NCBI RefSeq assembly: GCF_000813005.1
Contig: NZ_JSYP01000014.1
Coordinates: 1-64,000, forward strand
Length of the DNA stretch: 64,000 nucleotides
Reading direction: 5' to 3'
Origin: Flavobacterium sp. KMS
GTDB taxonomy: Bacteria; Bacteroidota; Bacteroidia; Flavobacteriales; Flavobacteriaceae
The notes under the pieces are model-generated. The model was not told where the DNA came from. It did no database searches and saw nothing but the letters and a program-made list of their open reading frames with translations. Shown piece after piece: positions 10,748 to 19,067 of this stretch. The position numbers and the translations under genes are program-made. Within the stretch, counting starts at the first letter, position 1, and every line of letters starts with the position of its first letter.

Positions 10748-11818
10748 TTAGTAGATTTTTTTTACTCTTTTAGAACGATCAGCAATATAAGATATTAACC
10801 ATGCTATTTGTCCTTCTTTTGCAAAATACAATTTTTTATTGTTAATATCAGGAAAGGCTTCCAGACTAACCAATAAGATATTACTACCTGAAATTAAGTA
10901 TTTTTGCGAGTATGTTTCTAGTACTTTTTTGACTTCAATATCTGTTTTTGCCAGATCCTCAAATTTTTTGAAATTGTTTTTTAAGATAGCATCATAGTTT
11001 ATAACATCTTCTAGCTTAAACTGATTGTATGTTTCTTTAGTAGCACCTTTATATAAAGTATAAAATGCCCAAACAGCTCCACCAGACAAATAGACTTTAT
11101 CTTTATCTAAGGCCTGAGGACTAGACTTGTACATCGCATTTACCTGCTCTCTTAAGATTGGCAAGAAGCTGAATGATTTAGAGTTGAATTCATCAATATC
11201 TTGACTACGAGCTATTTTTTTTACACTTTCTGTAAGAGTTACACTTCCGTAATTAAGGGATAATGGGAAAAATACAAAAGTGTTATTGTTACTAACATCT
11301 ACATAACCACCTTTAGTATTACCTCCACCTATGTCTAGTATTATAGAATTTTTATAATCAACAGGAGGAATACAACCTTTTAGAAGCATTTTCCCTTCCA
11401 TTTGTACTTCAATATACTCAAGATCTTTACCTGTGGCAGCTTTTACTTTATCGGTAAGAATTTGAGTGTTTTGAGCCATAGCCACTCCAGAAGAACCTAC
11501 TATAAAAATGTTTTCATCAGGGACTTTCATAGTCGTCTTCATTTTGTTGTAGTTAGCTGTAATAACTGCAATAGCTCTATCAATATCAACTAGTGCCATA
11601 TTTCCATCTATAGAAATACCTTTTGCTATAGCTACATTTTCTGTCCAAAATGATTTGACAGTGAAGTCTCCTCTTTTAATGTTGTAAACATCAATAACTG
11701 ACATTTTAATTCCTTTACTTCCAATTTCAATTCCAGCAAAAATATTTTCTTGTGAAAAAAGTATTGGTGTAATAAAAAATAAAAGAAATAGTGTAAAATA
11801 CAATTTTAGATTTTTCAT
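10748..11818 (-). CDS. Exported Ppx/GppA-like ASKHA-fold protein
   Basis: The 356-residue protein begins with a clear signal peptide (hydrophobic run LYFTLFLLFFITPILFSQE). The mature part has the three nucleotide-binding motifs of the sugar kinase/Hsp70/actin superfamily in the exopolyphosphatase arrangement: phosphate-1 EIGSKGIKMSVID (about 31-43), phosphate-2 LDIGGGNTKGG (about 161-171) and an adenosine-type LSGGAVWA (about 244-251). Ppx/GppA proteins hydrolyse polyphosphate or pppGpp in the cytoplasm; an export signal on this fold is unusual because ATP is scarce outside. The usual Asp of phosphate-1 is Glu here. The substrate could be periplasmic polyphosphate or another phosphoanhydride, or it may be a binding protein. 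A PAS protein gene follows 58 bp downstream. Confidence 0.75.
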   Translation of the reverse strand: MKNLKLYFTLFLLFFITPILFSQENIFAGIEIGSKGIKMSVIDVYNIKRGDFTVKSFWTENVAIAKGISIDGNMALVDIDRAIAVITANYNKMKTTMKVPDENIFIVGSSGVAMAQNTQILTDKVKAATGKDLEYIEVQMEGKMLLKGCIPPVDYKNSIILDIGGGNTKGGYVDVSNNNTFVFFPLSLNYGSVTLTESVKKIARSQDIDEFNSKSFSFLPILREQVNAMYKSSPQALDKDKVYLSGGAVWAFYTLYKGATKETYNQFKLEDVINYDAILKNNFKKFEDLAKTDIEVKKVLETYSQKYLISGSNILLVSLEAFPDINNKKLYFAKEGQIAWLISYIADRSKRVKKIY

Positions 11819-12374
11819 AGGTTAAGTTTTATTTGTCTCGGGTTGACATTTAAAATCCCGTAATTTATTATAGTGATTTAGTAATGCAGAAATATCATAT
11901 CTTTTGAGAATGAAAAAGAAAGATTTTTAAATTAGTTGTAAAGCAAATTTTAGGATGTCACTTTCATCGCAATTGCTAGTGTTTTTGGGCTGCGAAGCTA
12001 CAAAAAAAAATCAGGATACCTCAATTTTTAAAGAATAAAATGTAAGATTTCATCTGAATATTTCTTTAATTATTTAGTATATAATTCGTTAGTGATTTTT
12101 TTTAATGTTAGATAAATATAATTTACCTCTTGATGTGATTTACAGTTTAATACAATTTCAGCATTACATTAATCATAAGAATTTAACTATATTCCAAGCC
12201 GTTCTTAAATTAATAAAACAAAGATGTGAATTGTAAGTAATTTTACTATGTTTTTTATGTGTTTAATGTACTCAGCCTTTCAGTTATTAGATTAATAACT
12301 ATTTAGAAGAATAAAAAAGGTTTTGTAGTATTTGAAGCAGAAAAAAATTAAATTTGCTTCTTAAATTTTTATAG
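11819..12374. other. Gene-free AT-rich divergent intergenic region
   Basis: About 555 bp between the divergent genes for the exported ASKHA protein and the Roadblock-like protein. It has many stops, long A/T runs and no terminator hairpin or known repeat. It presumably holds both promoters, but no exact TAnnTTTG with a matching -33 stands out. Confidence 0.55.
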
Positions 12375-12758
12375 ATGTCAGATTTTTTAAAATTATTCGG
12401 AGAAAATATATCTAGGGAAATGCCCGGATTTGTAGCTTTGAGTGTTATTGATGTGAAAAGTGGAAATCTATATTATTCAAAAAAAATTAATGATAGCTTT
12501 AATATAGAAGTAGCATCAAAATTTGCATTAGAAATGATTCGAGCTCAGTTAAATGCTAATGATTTTCTAAAACTGAATCAAAGCATAGACGATATTACTA
12601 TAACATTAACGAATCAGTATCAGTTTTTAAAAATTTCGAAAAATAATAGTTACTTTATTTACTTAATTGCCGATTCTTCAAAAGCAAATTTAACTTTTAC
12701 AAAAGCCATTCTGAATAAACAAATATCAGAGATTTCTAGTATGTTTCATGCTGAATAA
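12375..12758 (+). CDS. Small Roadblock/LC7-like protein
   Basis: A 127-residue cytoplasmic protein. The pattern (opening helix, MPGFVALSVIDVKSGNLYYS strand pair, helix EVASKFALEMIRAQLNA, then strands DDITITLTNQYQFLKIS and NSYFIYLIADSS and a last helix) resembles the Roadblock/LC7 fold seen in MglB-type GTPase regulators and in small flavobacterial proteins of this kind. The assignment is by pattern recall only. Roadblock proteins usually dimerise and act with Ras-like GTPases or signalling proteins; no GTPase gene is in the window. The gene stands alone, divergent from the exported ASKHA-protein gene. Confidence 0.6.
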   Translation: MSDFLKLFGENISREMPGFVALSVIDVKSGNLYYSKKINDSFNIEVASKFALEMIRAQLNANDFLKLNQSIDDITITLTNQYQFLKISKNNSYFIYLIADSSKANLTFTKAILNKQISEISSMFHAE

Positions 12759-12930
12759 AAAACTAATTATATATGTTCAAAACATACTTACTTACCCGAT
12801 AAGTTACTATACTGTTATTTCTCAATGGCGGTCTAATAACATGAATTATGTAAAAGAAAATGGCACGCGATTGACTATTAGTTTTACGCAAGCATTTTAA
12901 AAATACTTTCATATTTAGTAACATACATAA

Positions 12931-12960
12931 AAAAGCCTTTAGAATTAACTAAAGGCTTTT
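12931..12960. terminator. Bidirectional terminator
   Basis: A 12-bp perfect stem AAAAGCCTTTAG / CTAAAGGCTTTT with a six-base loop and A/T-runs on both sides. It lies 6 bp from the 3' end of the minus-strand DUF885 gene and downstream of the Roadblock-like gene, so it can serve both. Confidence 0.85.
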
Positions 12961-12966
12961 CTTTTA

Positions 12967-14709
12967 TTACTTTTTGCTTGTCATTAGCTCTTTTATGTAT
13001 TTTACTGGAGCACTACCATAGCTTAGGAATTTTTCATGAAACTCTTTTAAATTAAACTTCGTTCCTTGTTCTTTTTTTAATGCTTCTCTAAAATCATAAA
13101 TCTCAGTATATCCTGTAAAATAAGAACACAGCTGAACTTGAGATAATGTTACACGTTTCCATTTTCCATCAGCTTCCGCTTGTTGTTGGAAAGCTTCTTT
13201 AGTAAGTAAAGCTATTGCAGCTTCTTTACTCATATCTTTGGTATGAACACTATAATCTAATATTGTATTACAAGTTGTTCTTAGATTCCATTTGTAATAC
13301 ATCAACCACATTTCATCTGAGTTTTTGTACCCGCTTTCAAGCATCATTCTTTCAGTATAAACCGCCCAACCTTCGACCATTGCTCCATTTCCTAAAATAG
13401 ATTTTATGATACTTGGTGATTGATTACTATAAACTAATTGTGTGTAGTGTCCCGGAATTGCTTCGTGAATGTTAAGAATCTGCAAGATATAATCATTGTA
13501 TTCTCTTAAATAGCTTTCAGCATTTTCGGCTGTCCAACCTACCATGCTACCAACATTATAATACGTATTTGCATTTTTATCATAAGGTCCAGGCGCAGAT
13601 ATTGAAGCTCCTGCAACACCAGCCATATAAGCAGGTTCTTTTCTTACTACAAGCGGTTTTGATGGATCTATATAAAGTAAATCTTTTGCCTTAACGTAAG
13701 CAACAAGCTCAGGGATTTGCTTTTCTATTTCTGATTGAAATTTCTCTGGAGTTGTATGCTGTAATGAAATCTTATCGATTACTTGCTTAATTAATTCCAG
13801 TTTATCTGTTGGTTTTACAGCTGTTCCGTTATATTTTGACCATAGTTTATTAGCTAGAACAAACATTTTATCATGTAGATCATTCTTATGGTTTACTGCA
13901 ATTTTAAAAATTTCATCGGCAGTATATCCTGACTCAATATCAAAATTAAATTTCTTAGCATATAACTCAGATCCTAATCTAAAAGAACGAGGGGTTTTAT
14001 TATCTAATTTTTTCAACCAATCAGCATAAGCTGTAATTGCTTTTACTGATGCATCTGCTTTATTAATAATAACTTTTTTCTCTTCAGGAGATAATTTACT
14101 TTTGCTTAAAGCGGCAACTAAATCTTCTTTAAAAACCGAAGTTCCTCCTAGATTTTGATCTATTGCAAGTGATGTATGTTCTTGAGTTGGGTTTTTAATA
14201 TTCAATTTTGCAGCTTCATAATAAGCAGGAATTGCATTCATCTTCAAATTAAAATTATGCAATCTTACATCTAATGAATCATATTTTCCGTTTAATATTT
14301 CTGCGAAAGCACCACAAACATTATACTCAGATGGATCCCATTGTCCAGACTTAAGCTCATTTATGCTAAAAAGTGTTCCTTCTAGCTGATTTTTAATCAT
14401 ATAAAAATCAGTTTTATTATTATCAGAAAGGCTTTCTAAAGAATATTGTTTTAATGAATCTAATTGAGAATTAGCAAAATCCAATTGTTTCTTTTGATTT
14501 TCGGCATTTGGTATAACCAAAACGCTATCTAATTTATGATATCCTTGGCTTGCAGCCCAATCAGGATTCAGTTTCCATAAGTCGGTAATAAAACCATCCT
14601 TATATTTCTCAAATTTTTCGTTTGAAGCTTTATCGTCACCTGTTTTAGCATTTTTATTACAGGAAACTAGTAGAGCTACAATAACAATAGGAATAAAAAG
14701 TTTTTTCAT
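12967..14709 (-). CDS. DUF885 family lipoprotein, probable metallopeptidase
   Basis: A 580-residue lipoprotein: signal MKKLFIPIVIVALLVSC places the acylated cysteine near residue 17. The family is recognised by the zinc-binding style motif HEAIPGHYTQ (about 410-419), where HExxxGH resembles M2/M32-like gluzincin centres, and by EGWAVYTERMM with an additional glutamate further on. DUF885 proteins are common in Bacteroidota as envelope enzymes and are usually listed as putative dipeptidases or carboxypeptidases; the exact substrate is not established. Length is normal for the family. It ends 6 bp before the bidirectional terminator. Confidence 0.88.
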   Translation of the reverse strand: MKKLFIPIVIVALLVSCNKNAKTGDDKASNEKFEKYKDGFITDLWKLNPDWAASQGYHKLDSVLVIPNAENQKKQLDFANSQLDSLKQYSLESLSDNNKTDFYMIKNQLEGTLFSINELKSGQWDPSEYNVCGAFAEILNGKYDSLDVRLHNFNLKMNAIPAYYEAAKLNIKNPTQEHTSLAIDQNLGGTSVFKEDLVAALSKSKLSPEEKKVIINKADASVKAITAYADWLKKLDNKTPRSFRLGSELYAKKFNFDIESGYTADEIFKIAVNHKNDLHDKMFVLANKLWSKYNGTAVKPTDKLELIKQVIDKISLQHTTPEKFQSEIEKQIPELVAYVKAKDLLYIDPSKPLVVRKEPAYMAGVAGASISAPGPYDKNANTYYNVGSMVGWTAENAESYLREYNDYILQILNIHEAIPGHYTQLVYSNQSPSIIKSILGNGAMVEGWAVYTERMMLESGYKNSDEMWLMYYKWNLRTTCNTILDYSVHTKDMSKEAAIALLTKEAFQQQAEADGKWKRVTLSQVQLCSYFTGYTEIYDFREALKKEQGTKFNLKEFHEKFLSYGSAPVKYIKELMTSKK

Positions 14710-15078
14710 ATATATAATGTATTAAACCGCTAAAGATAAAAAATGATCTTTATGCTGGGCTATATTTTATTTAATCTGTGGCGAAAAATTTAACTGCAAA
14801 GTTCGCAAGGATTTACGCAAAGAGCACTAAGTTTTTAATCTCTTTAAATCTTTAAATCTGTGGCAAAAGAAGTTAAGGAAAAGTTCGCAATCCCGAAGCG
14901 ACGGGATACGCAAAGAACGCTAAGGTTCATAATCCCGATCGCGAAACGTCGAAACGGGATGTGTAAAGTTTAGAAAACCTTTGAGGCTTTTTTCATTGAA
15001 CCGTTAAATCTTTAGACGCACTGCGGTGCGTCTAAAGATAAACCTTTGCTTCTTAAAACCTTAGTCCCTCAGAACCTT
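14710..15078. repeat. Intergenic repeat cluster (R1 units, nested mini-palindromes, GACGCACTGCGGTGCGTC hairpin)
   Basis: There is no gene in these 369 bp. They contain two degenerate units of the window-wide R1 repeat (near 14788-14831 and 14878-14924; core AACTGCAAAGTTCGCAA then ACGCAAAG...CTAAG) and an 18-bp mini-palindrome ATCCCGAAGCGACGGGAT inserted inside the second unit (14890-14907). A longer variant palindrome lies at 14932-14960. A 26-bp hairpin (11-bp stem TTTAGACGCAC, loop TGCG) lies at 15011-15036, followed by the ACCTTAGTCCCTCAGAACCTT motif. These are mosaic intergenic repeats of flavobacterial type. Confidence 0.8.
15011..15036. repeat. GACGCACTGCGGTGCGTC hairpin repeat
   Basis: An 11-bp perfect stem (TTTAGACGCAC / GTGCGTCTAAA) with loop TGCG. 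The same core occurs at 18801-18820, 18939-18958 and 50154-50173, always in gene-free DNA next to ACCTT-type repeats. The stem inner part is conserved in all four, whereas the outer TTTA/TAAA pairing is seen only here. Confidence 0.8.
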
Positions 15079-17055
15079 CTAGTAAGCTAACAAATCCAAA
15101 AGTTCTTTCTCAAATCGACCTTTCGGCAAATACTGATCTTCTAGTGCTTTTGTAAACGGAATAGGAGAATCTAAACTCGCCACACGTTTTACAGGAGCAT
15201 CTAGATAACGGAAACAATTTTCCATAATTAATGCTGAGATATCACTTGCAATACCACCAAAAAGAGAATCCTCCTGATAAATTATTACGCGTCCTGTTTT
15301 CTTAACCGATTCATAAATTGCTTCGGTATCCAACGGTTGTAATGTTCTTAAATCTAATAAATCAGCTGAGATTTCAGGATTTTTAGCCAGCGTTTCCAGA
15401 GCCCAATGAACAGGAGCTCCAAAAGCAATGATAGTAACAGCTGTACCTTCTTTTAATAAAGCTGCTTTTCCTAACGGAATTGTATAATAATCTGTTGGAA
15501 CATCTTGGTAAACGCTTCTATATAATTGTTTATGCTCAAAGAACAAAACTGGATTTGGATCATTGATAGACTCATTTAACAGCCCTTTGGCATCATAAGG
15601 AAAAGCTGGGTAAACAACTTTTAAACCAGGAGTTTTTGTAAACCAGGCTTCATTGGTTTGCGAATGGAAAGGTCCTGCTTGAGTTCCGCCTCCACAAGGC
15701 ATACGAACTACAACATCCGCTTTTTCTAACCAACGGTAATGTGATTTTGCCAATAAATTTACAATTGGATTAAATCCTGTAGAAACAAAATCGGCAAATT
15801 GCATTTCGACAATCGCTTTGTAACCATTTATAGAAAGTCCCATTCCGGCAGAAACCACAGCGCTTTCGCAAATTGGCGTATTCCGTACACGTTCTTTTCC
15901 AAATAAATCTACAAAACCATCCGTAATTTTAAAAGCACCACCATATTCGGCAATGTCTTGTCCCATTATAACCGAATTAGGATGTAATTGCATCGATTGT
16001 TTTAAAGCTGAAGAAATAGCATCAATAAAACGGATGTTTTTTTCTTCAGGATCTGGCGTGATTTCTTTATAGCTATATGGCGCATAAACATCATTTAACT
16101 CTTCTTCATATGAAGCCTCGATTTCAAATTCTACATTGGCAATAACCAAACTTTCTTCAATGTCCGTTTTAATATCTGCATGTAATTTCTCATCGTATTC
16201 AGGCGTTAATACCCCGATTTCTGTCAGGTAGTTCTTGTAATTATTTACAGGATCTTTTACCGCCCACATATCCATTAAGTCTTGCGGAACATATTTAGTA
16301 CCACTCGCCTCTTCATGACCACGCATTCTAAATGTTTTAAATTCTAATAAAACAGGACGTGGATTCTCAATCATCGAAAGTTTTAATTCTGATAAAAGAT
16401 TATAAACCTCCAGAATATTATTCCCATCTATAATATGGCTTTCTATACCATAACCAACGCCTTTATCAGCAAGGTTTTCGCAACGATATTGCTCATTTGT
16501 AGGAGTCGAAAGTCCGTAACCATTATTCTCGATAATAAACATTACAGGTAATTCCCAAACAGCAGCAATATTTAGTGCTTCATGAAAATCTCCTTCGCTC
16601 GTTGCTCCTTCACCAGTAAAAACAGCAGTTACCTTATTATTCTTTTTTAATTTATTAGCCAAAGCGATTCCGTCGGCAACCCCTAATTGTGGTCCTAAAT
16701 GCGAAATCATTCCGATAATCTTATATTGTTGTGTTCCGAAGTGGAAACTTCTGTCACGACCTTTGGTAAAACCATTTGCTTTTCCTTGCCATTGCGAAAA
16801 AAGACGGTATAATGGAATGTCTCTTCCTGTAAAAACACCTAAATTACGGTGCATTGGCAAAATGTATTCATCGGAATCTAAAGCGGCAGTAACTCCTACC
16901 GAAATTGCTTCTTGCCCTATTCCAGAAAACCATTTAGAAACTTTTCCCTGGCGGATTAAGATGAGCATCTTCTCCTCTATCAATCTTGGTTTTAAAATTC
17001 TCTTGTATAAATCTAATAGTTGGTCGTTGGTCAGTTTTTTTCTGTCAAAAATCAT
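15079..17055 (-). CDS. 2-oxoacid dehydrogenase E1 component, alpha-beta fusion (branched-chain type)
   Basis: A 658-residue ThDP enzyme in which the E1 alpha half (about 1-330) and beta half (about 335-658) are fused. The alpha half carries the ThDP/Mg motif GEGATSEGDFHEALN ... IIENN (about 144-178) and the RMRGHEEASG phosphorylation-loop region; the beta half carries GQDIAEYGGAFKITDGF and the PCGGGTQAGPFHSQ segment. It decarboxylates branched-chain 2-oxoacids (2-oxoisovalerate type), feeding acyl groups to a lipoyl E2. In flavobacteria this supplies iso-branched fatty acid primers. E2 and E3 are not adjacent. The fusion is normal in Bacteroidota. The start ATG at 17055 follows an A-rich leader. 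Confidence 0.92.
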   Translation of the reverse strand: MIFDRKKLTNDQLLDLYKRILKPRLIEEKMLILIRQGKVSKWFSGIGQEAISVGVTAALDSDEYILPMHRNLGVFTGRDIPLYRLFSQWQGKANGFTKGRDRSFHFGTQQYKIIGMISHLGPQLGVADGIALANKLKKNNKVTAVFTGEGATSEGDFHEALNIAAVWELPVMFIIENNGYGLSTPTNEQYRCENLADKGVGYGIESHIIDGNNILEVYNLLSELKLSMIENPRPVLLEFKTFRMRGHEEASGTKYVPQDLMDMWAVKDPVNNYKNYLTEIGVLTPEYDEKLHADIKTDIEESLVIANVEFEIEASYEEELNDVYAPYSYKEITPDPEEKNIRFIDAISSALKQSMQLHPNSVIMGQDIAEYGGAFKITDGFVDLFGKERVRNTPICESAVVSAGMGLSINGYKAIVEMQFADFVSTGFNPIVNLLAKSHYRWLEKADVVVRMPCGGGTQAGPFHSQTNEAWFTKTPGLKVVYPAFPYDAKGLLNESINDPNPVLFFEHKQLYRSVYQDVPTDYYTIPLGKAALLKEGTAVTIIAFGAPVHWALETLAKNPEISADLLDLRTLQPLDTEAIYESVKKTGRVIIYQEDSLFGGIASDISALIMENCFRYLDAPVKRVASLDSPIPFTKALEDQYLPKGRFEKELLDLLAY

Positions 17056-17144
17056 TTTTTGGTTTATTATTTAGTCAATGAATGTTGTAAAAATATAACA
17101 ATTAAGCTATATTTTGTTATATAATTGTAAATTATTAGCATTTG

Positions 17145-17178
17145 TTGAAATAAAAATAACAAATTAGTTTTACATTTG
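17145..17178 (+). promoter_or_regulatory. Promoter of the 2OG-Fe(II) oxygenase gene
   Basis: TTG (17145-17147), a 23-bp spacer and TACATTTG (17171-17178) match the Flavobacterium consensus TTG-N17-23-TAnnTTTG. Expected transcription start near 17184, giving a leader of about 45 nt before the ATG at 17229. Confidence 0.6.
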
Positions 17179-17228
17179 CTCAAGATATGGTTTTTAAACC
17201 AATCAAGTTATCAATAAATATGTAAAGT

Positions 17229-18179
17229 ATGCAAAACATTCCTAGTGTAGACTTACGTGATTTCCTTTCGGACAGCCCGGAACGTAAACAAAAATTTGTA
17301 AATGAAATCGGAAATGCATTTGAAAACATTGGCTTCGTTGCCCTAAAAGGTCATTTTTTAGATGATCAGTTAGTTGACGAACTTTATGGCGAAATTAGAA
17401 AATTTTTCGCATTGCCAATAGAATCTAAACATAATTATGAAATTCCAGGTATTGGAGGTCAGAGAGGTTATGTTTCTTTTGGTACAGAACACGCCAAAGG
17501 AAGAAAAGAAGGTGACTTAAAAGAATTCTGGCATTTTGGTCAGTATGTGAGTGAAGACTCAAAGTATGCCTCAGAATACCCAGAAAATGTTGAAGTAACA
17601 GAACTACCTAAATTTAATGCAGTTGGTAAAGAAGCGTACCAAATGCTTGAAAAAACTGGAGTTTATGTTTTAAGAGCTTTAGCATTACACCTTGGATTAG
17701 ATGAATTTTACTTTGACAAATATGCCAAAGACGGAAATTCTATCCTACGTCCTATTCACTACCCACCAATTACATCTGAACCTAAAGATGCAATTCGTGC
17801 TGCTGCTCACGGTGATATTAACCTTATTACCTTATTAATGGGAGCGCAAGGAAAAGGATTACAAGTTCAGAATCATGATGGAGAATGGATTGATGCCATT
17901 GCCGAAGATGATCAATTGGTAATTAATGTTGGAGACATGCTTTCTCGTCATACCAACAACAGACTAAAATCGACTATTCACCAAGTAGTTAACCCTCCAA
18001 GAGAATTATGGGGAACATCTCGTTTCTCAGTTCCGTTTTTTATGCACCCTGTAAGCGATATGCGTTTGGATTGTTTAGAAAACTGTATTGATGACGAGAA
18101 TCCTAAAAAATTCGAGGATATTACTGCTGGAGAATATTTATACGAACGTTTGGTAGATTTGGGTTTAATCAAAAAATAA
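17229..18179 (+). CDS. 2-oxoglutarate/Fe(II)-dependent oxygenase, isopenicillin N synthase-like
   Basis: A 316-residue non-haem iron oxygenase with an N-terminal DIOX_N region (PSVDLRDFLSDSPERKQKF) and the C-terminal 2OG-Fe(II) core. The facial triad is visible as H-x-D in AAAHGDINLITLL (His about 194, Asp about 196) and a distal His in KSTIHQVVNP (about 251), followed by the RFSVPFF stretch whose RxS binds the oxoacid carboxylate. Family members hydroxylate, desaturate or cyclise small molecules; many bacterial ones have no known substrate. It is a stand-alone gene with its own promoter (17145-17178) and terminator (18201-18234). Confidence 0.9.
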   Translation: MQNIPSVDLRDFLSDSPERKQKFVNEIGNAFENIGFVALKGHFLDDQLVDELYGEIRKFFALPIESKHNYEIPGIGGQRGYVSFGTEHAKGRKEGDLKEFWHFGQYVSEDSKYASEYPENVEVTELPKFNAVGKEAYQMLEKTGVYVLRALALHLGLDEFYFDKYAKDGNSILRPIHYPPITSEPKDAIRAAAHGDINLITLLMGAQGKGLQVQNHDGEWIDAIAEDDQLVINVGDMLSRHTNNRLKSTIHQVVNPPRELWGTSRFSVPFFMHPVSDMRLDCLENCIDDENPKKFEDITAGEYLYERLVDLGLIKK

Positions 18180-18200
18180 TCTTTAAATTTACCTAATAAT

Positions 18201-18234
18201 AAAAAGACATTGAGTTTATACTTAATGTCTTTTT
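18201..18234 (+). terminator. Rho-independent terminator
   Basis: A 14-bp stem (AAAAAGACATTGAG paired with CTTAATGTCTTTTT, one G-U pair) with loop TTTATA, 22 bp after the oxygenase stop codon. The right arm ends in T5, and the left A-run could serve the opposite strand. Confidence 0.8.
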
Positions 18235-18254
18235 AATTTTAAAATAAATTACAA

Positions 18255-18584
18255 ATGGACTTACAAGACCAACTAAAAAATCTTTTCCCGGATCACGAAG
18301 TATCTCCCGACGAAATTGTGGTTCCAGAAGATCATACGCTTTTTATTCAAAAAGAGCCTATGATTTGTAAATACGAAAAACGAAAAGGAAAAGCCACAAC
18401 CATAATCGAAGGATACGAAGGAACCGATGAAGATTTTAAAATCCTAGCCAAAGAAATTAAAACCAAATTAAGCGTTGGCGGTACTTTTAAAGACGATTCT
18501 ATTATTATACAAGGTGATTACCGAGATAAAATAATGGAAATACTAAAAGCTAAAGGATTTAAAGTAAAACGTGTAGGAGGCTAG
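18255..18584 (+). CDS. SUI1/eIF1-like translation factor (YciH family)
   Basis: A 109-residue protein with the SUI1 fold: strands MICKYEKRKGKATTIIEGYE, the helix DFKILAKEIKTKLSVGG and the closing segment SIIIQGDYRDKIMEILKAKGF-KVKRVGG. SVGGT..DD.I.IQGD is the family signature. Bacterial YciH-type proteins bind the 30S subunit and affect start-codon selection or general stress translation; in Bacteroidota the gene is widespread. It is short like bacterial homologues. It begins directly after the terminator of the oxygenase gene and runs into the repeat array at 18585-19067. Confidence 0.9.
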   Translation: MDLQDQLKNLFPDHEVSPDEIVVPEDHTLFIQKEPMICKYEKRKGKATTIIEGYEGTDEDFKILAKEIKTKLSVGGTFKDDSIIIQGDYRDKIMEILKAKGFKVKRVGG

Positions 18585-19067
18585 AGTTTAGTCCCCGTGA
18601 TCAGTTTCAGTTTTCAGTTACATAACTTTGACCGCAAAATTTTTCTTTGCGAACCTTGCGTTTATGAAAATCTAGATATGAAACCTTTGCACCCTTTGCG
18701 GTTAAATCACAAAAAAAGACATTCAGTTATGCGTTTCTATAGGAAAACCTTAGAACCTCAAAACCTTTGTCTCTCAGAACCTTAAAAAAAACAAATAAAA
18801 AGACGCACTGCGGTGCGCCTCTACAGAACTGAACCTTAAAAAAAATAAAAAAAAAGACGTACAGTTATGCGCTTCTATAAGAAAACCTTAGAACCTCAGA
18901 ACCTTTGTCTCTTTGAACCTTAAAAAAAATAAATAAAAAGACGCACTGCGGTGCGCCTCTACAGAACTGAACCTTAAAACAAATAAAAAAGACATCCAGT
19001 TATGCGCTTCTACAGAAAACCTTAGAACCTCAGAACCTTTGCCTCTTTGAACCTTAAAAAAAAAACA
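18585..19067. repeat. Tandem array of a 135-138 bp mosaic intergenic repeat
   Basis: A gene-free stretch. The motif AAAGAC-n-CAGTTATGCG occurs at 18717, 18855 and 18990, giving periods of 138 and 135 bp. The hairpin AGACGCACTGCGGTGCGCCT occurs at 18801 and 18939, again exactly 138 bp apart. Each unit carries ACCTTAGAACCTCAGAACCTTT...CTTTGAACCTT. The region before 18717 holds an R1-like fragment (GACCGCAAAATTTTTCTTTGCG). The array reaches the start of the nucleoside phosphorylase gene, whose leader therefore consists of repeat sequence. Spurious frames on either strand here are not genes. Confidence 0.85.

Noticed and set aside
12841..12900. A 19-codon frame (ATG AAT TAT ... TTT TAA) downstream of the Roadblock-like gene.
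   Set aside because: Too short, with no coupling to a neighbour and no recognisable motif.
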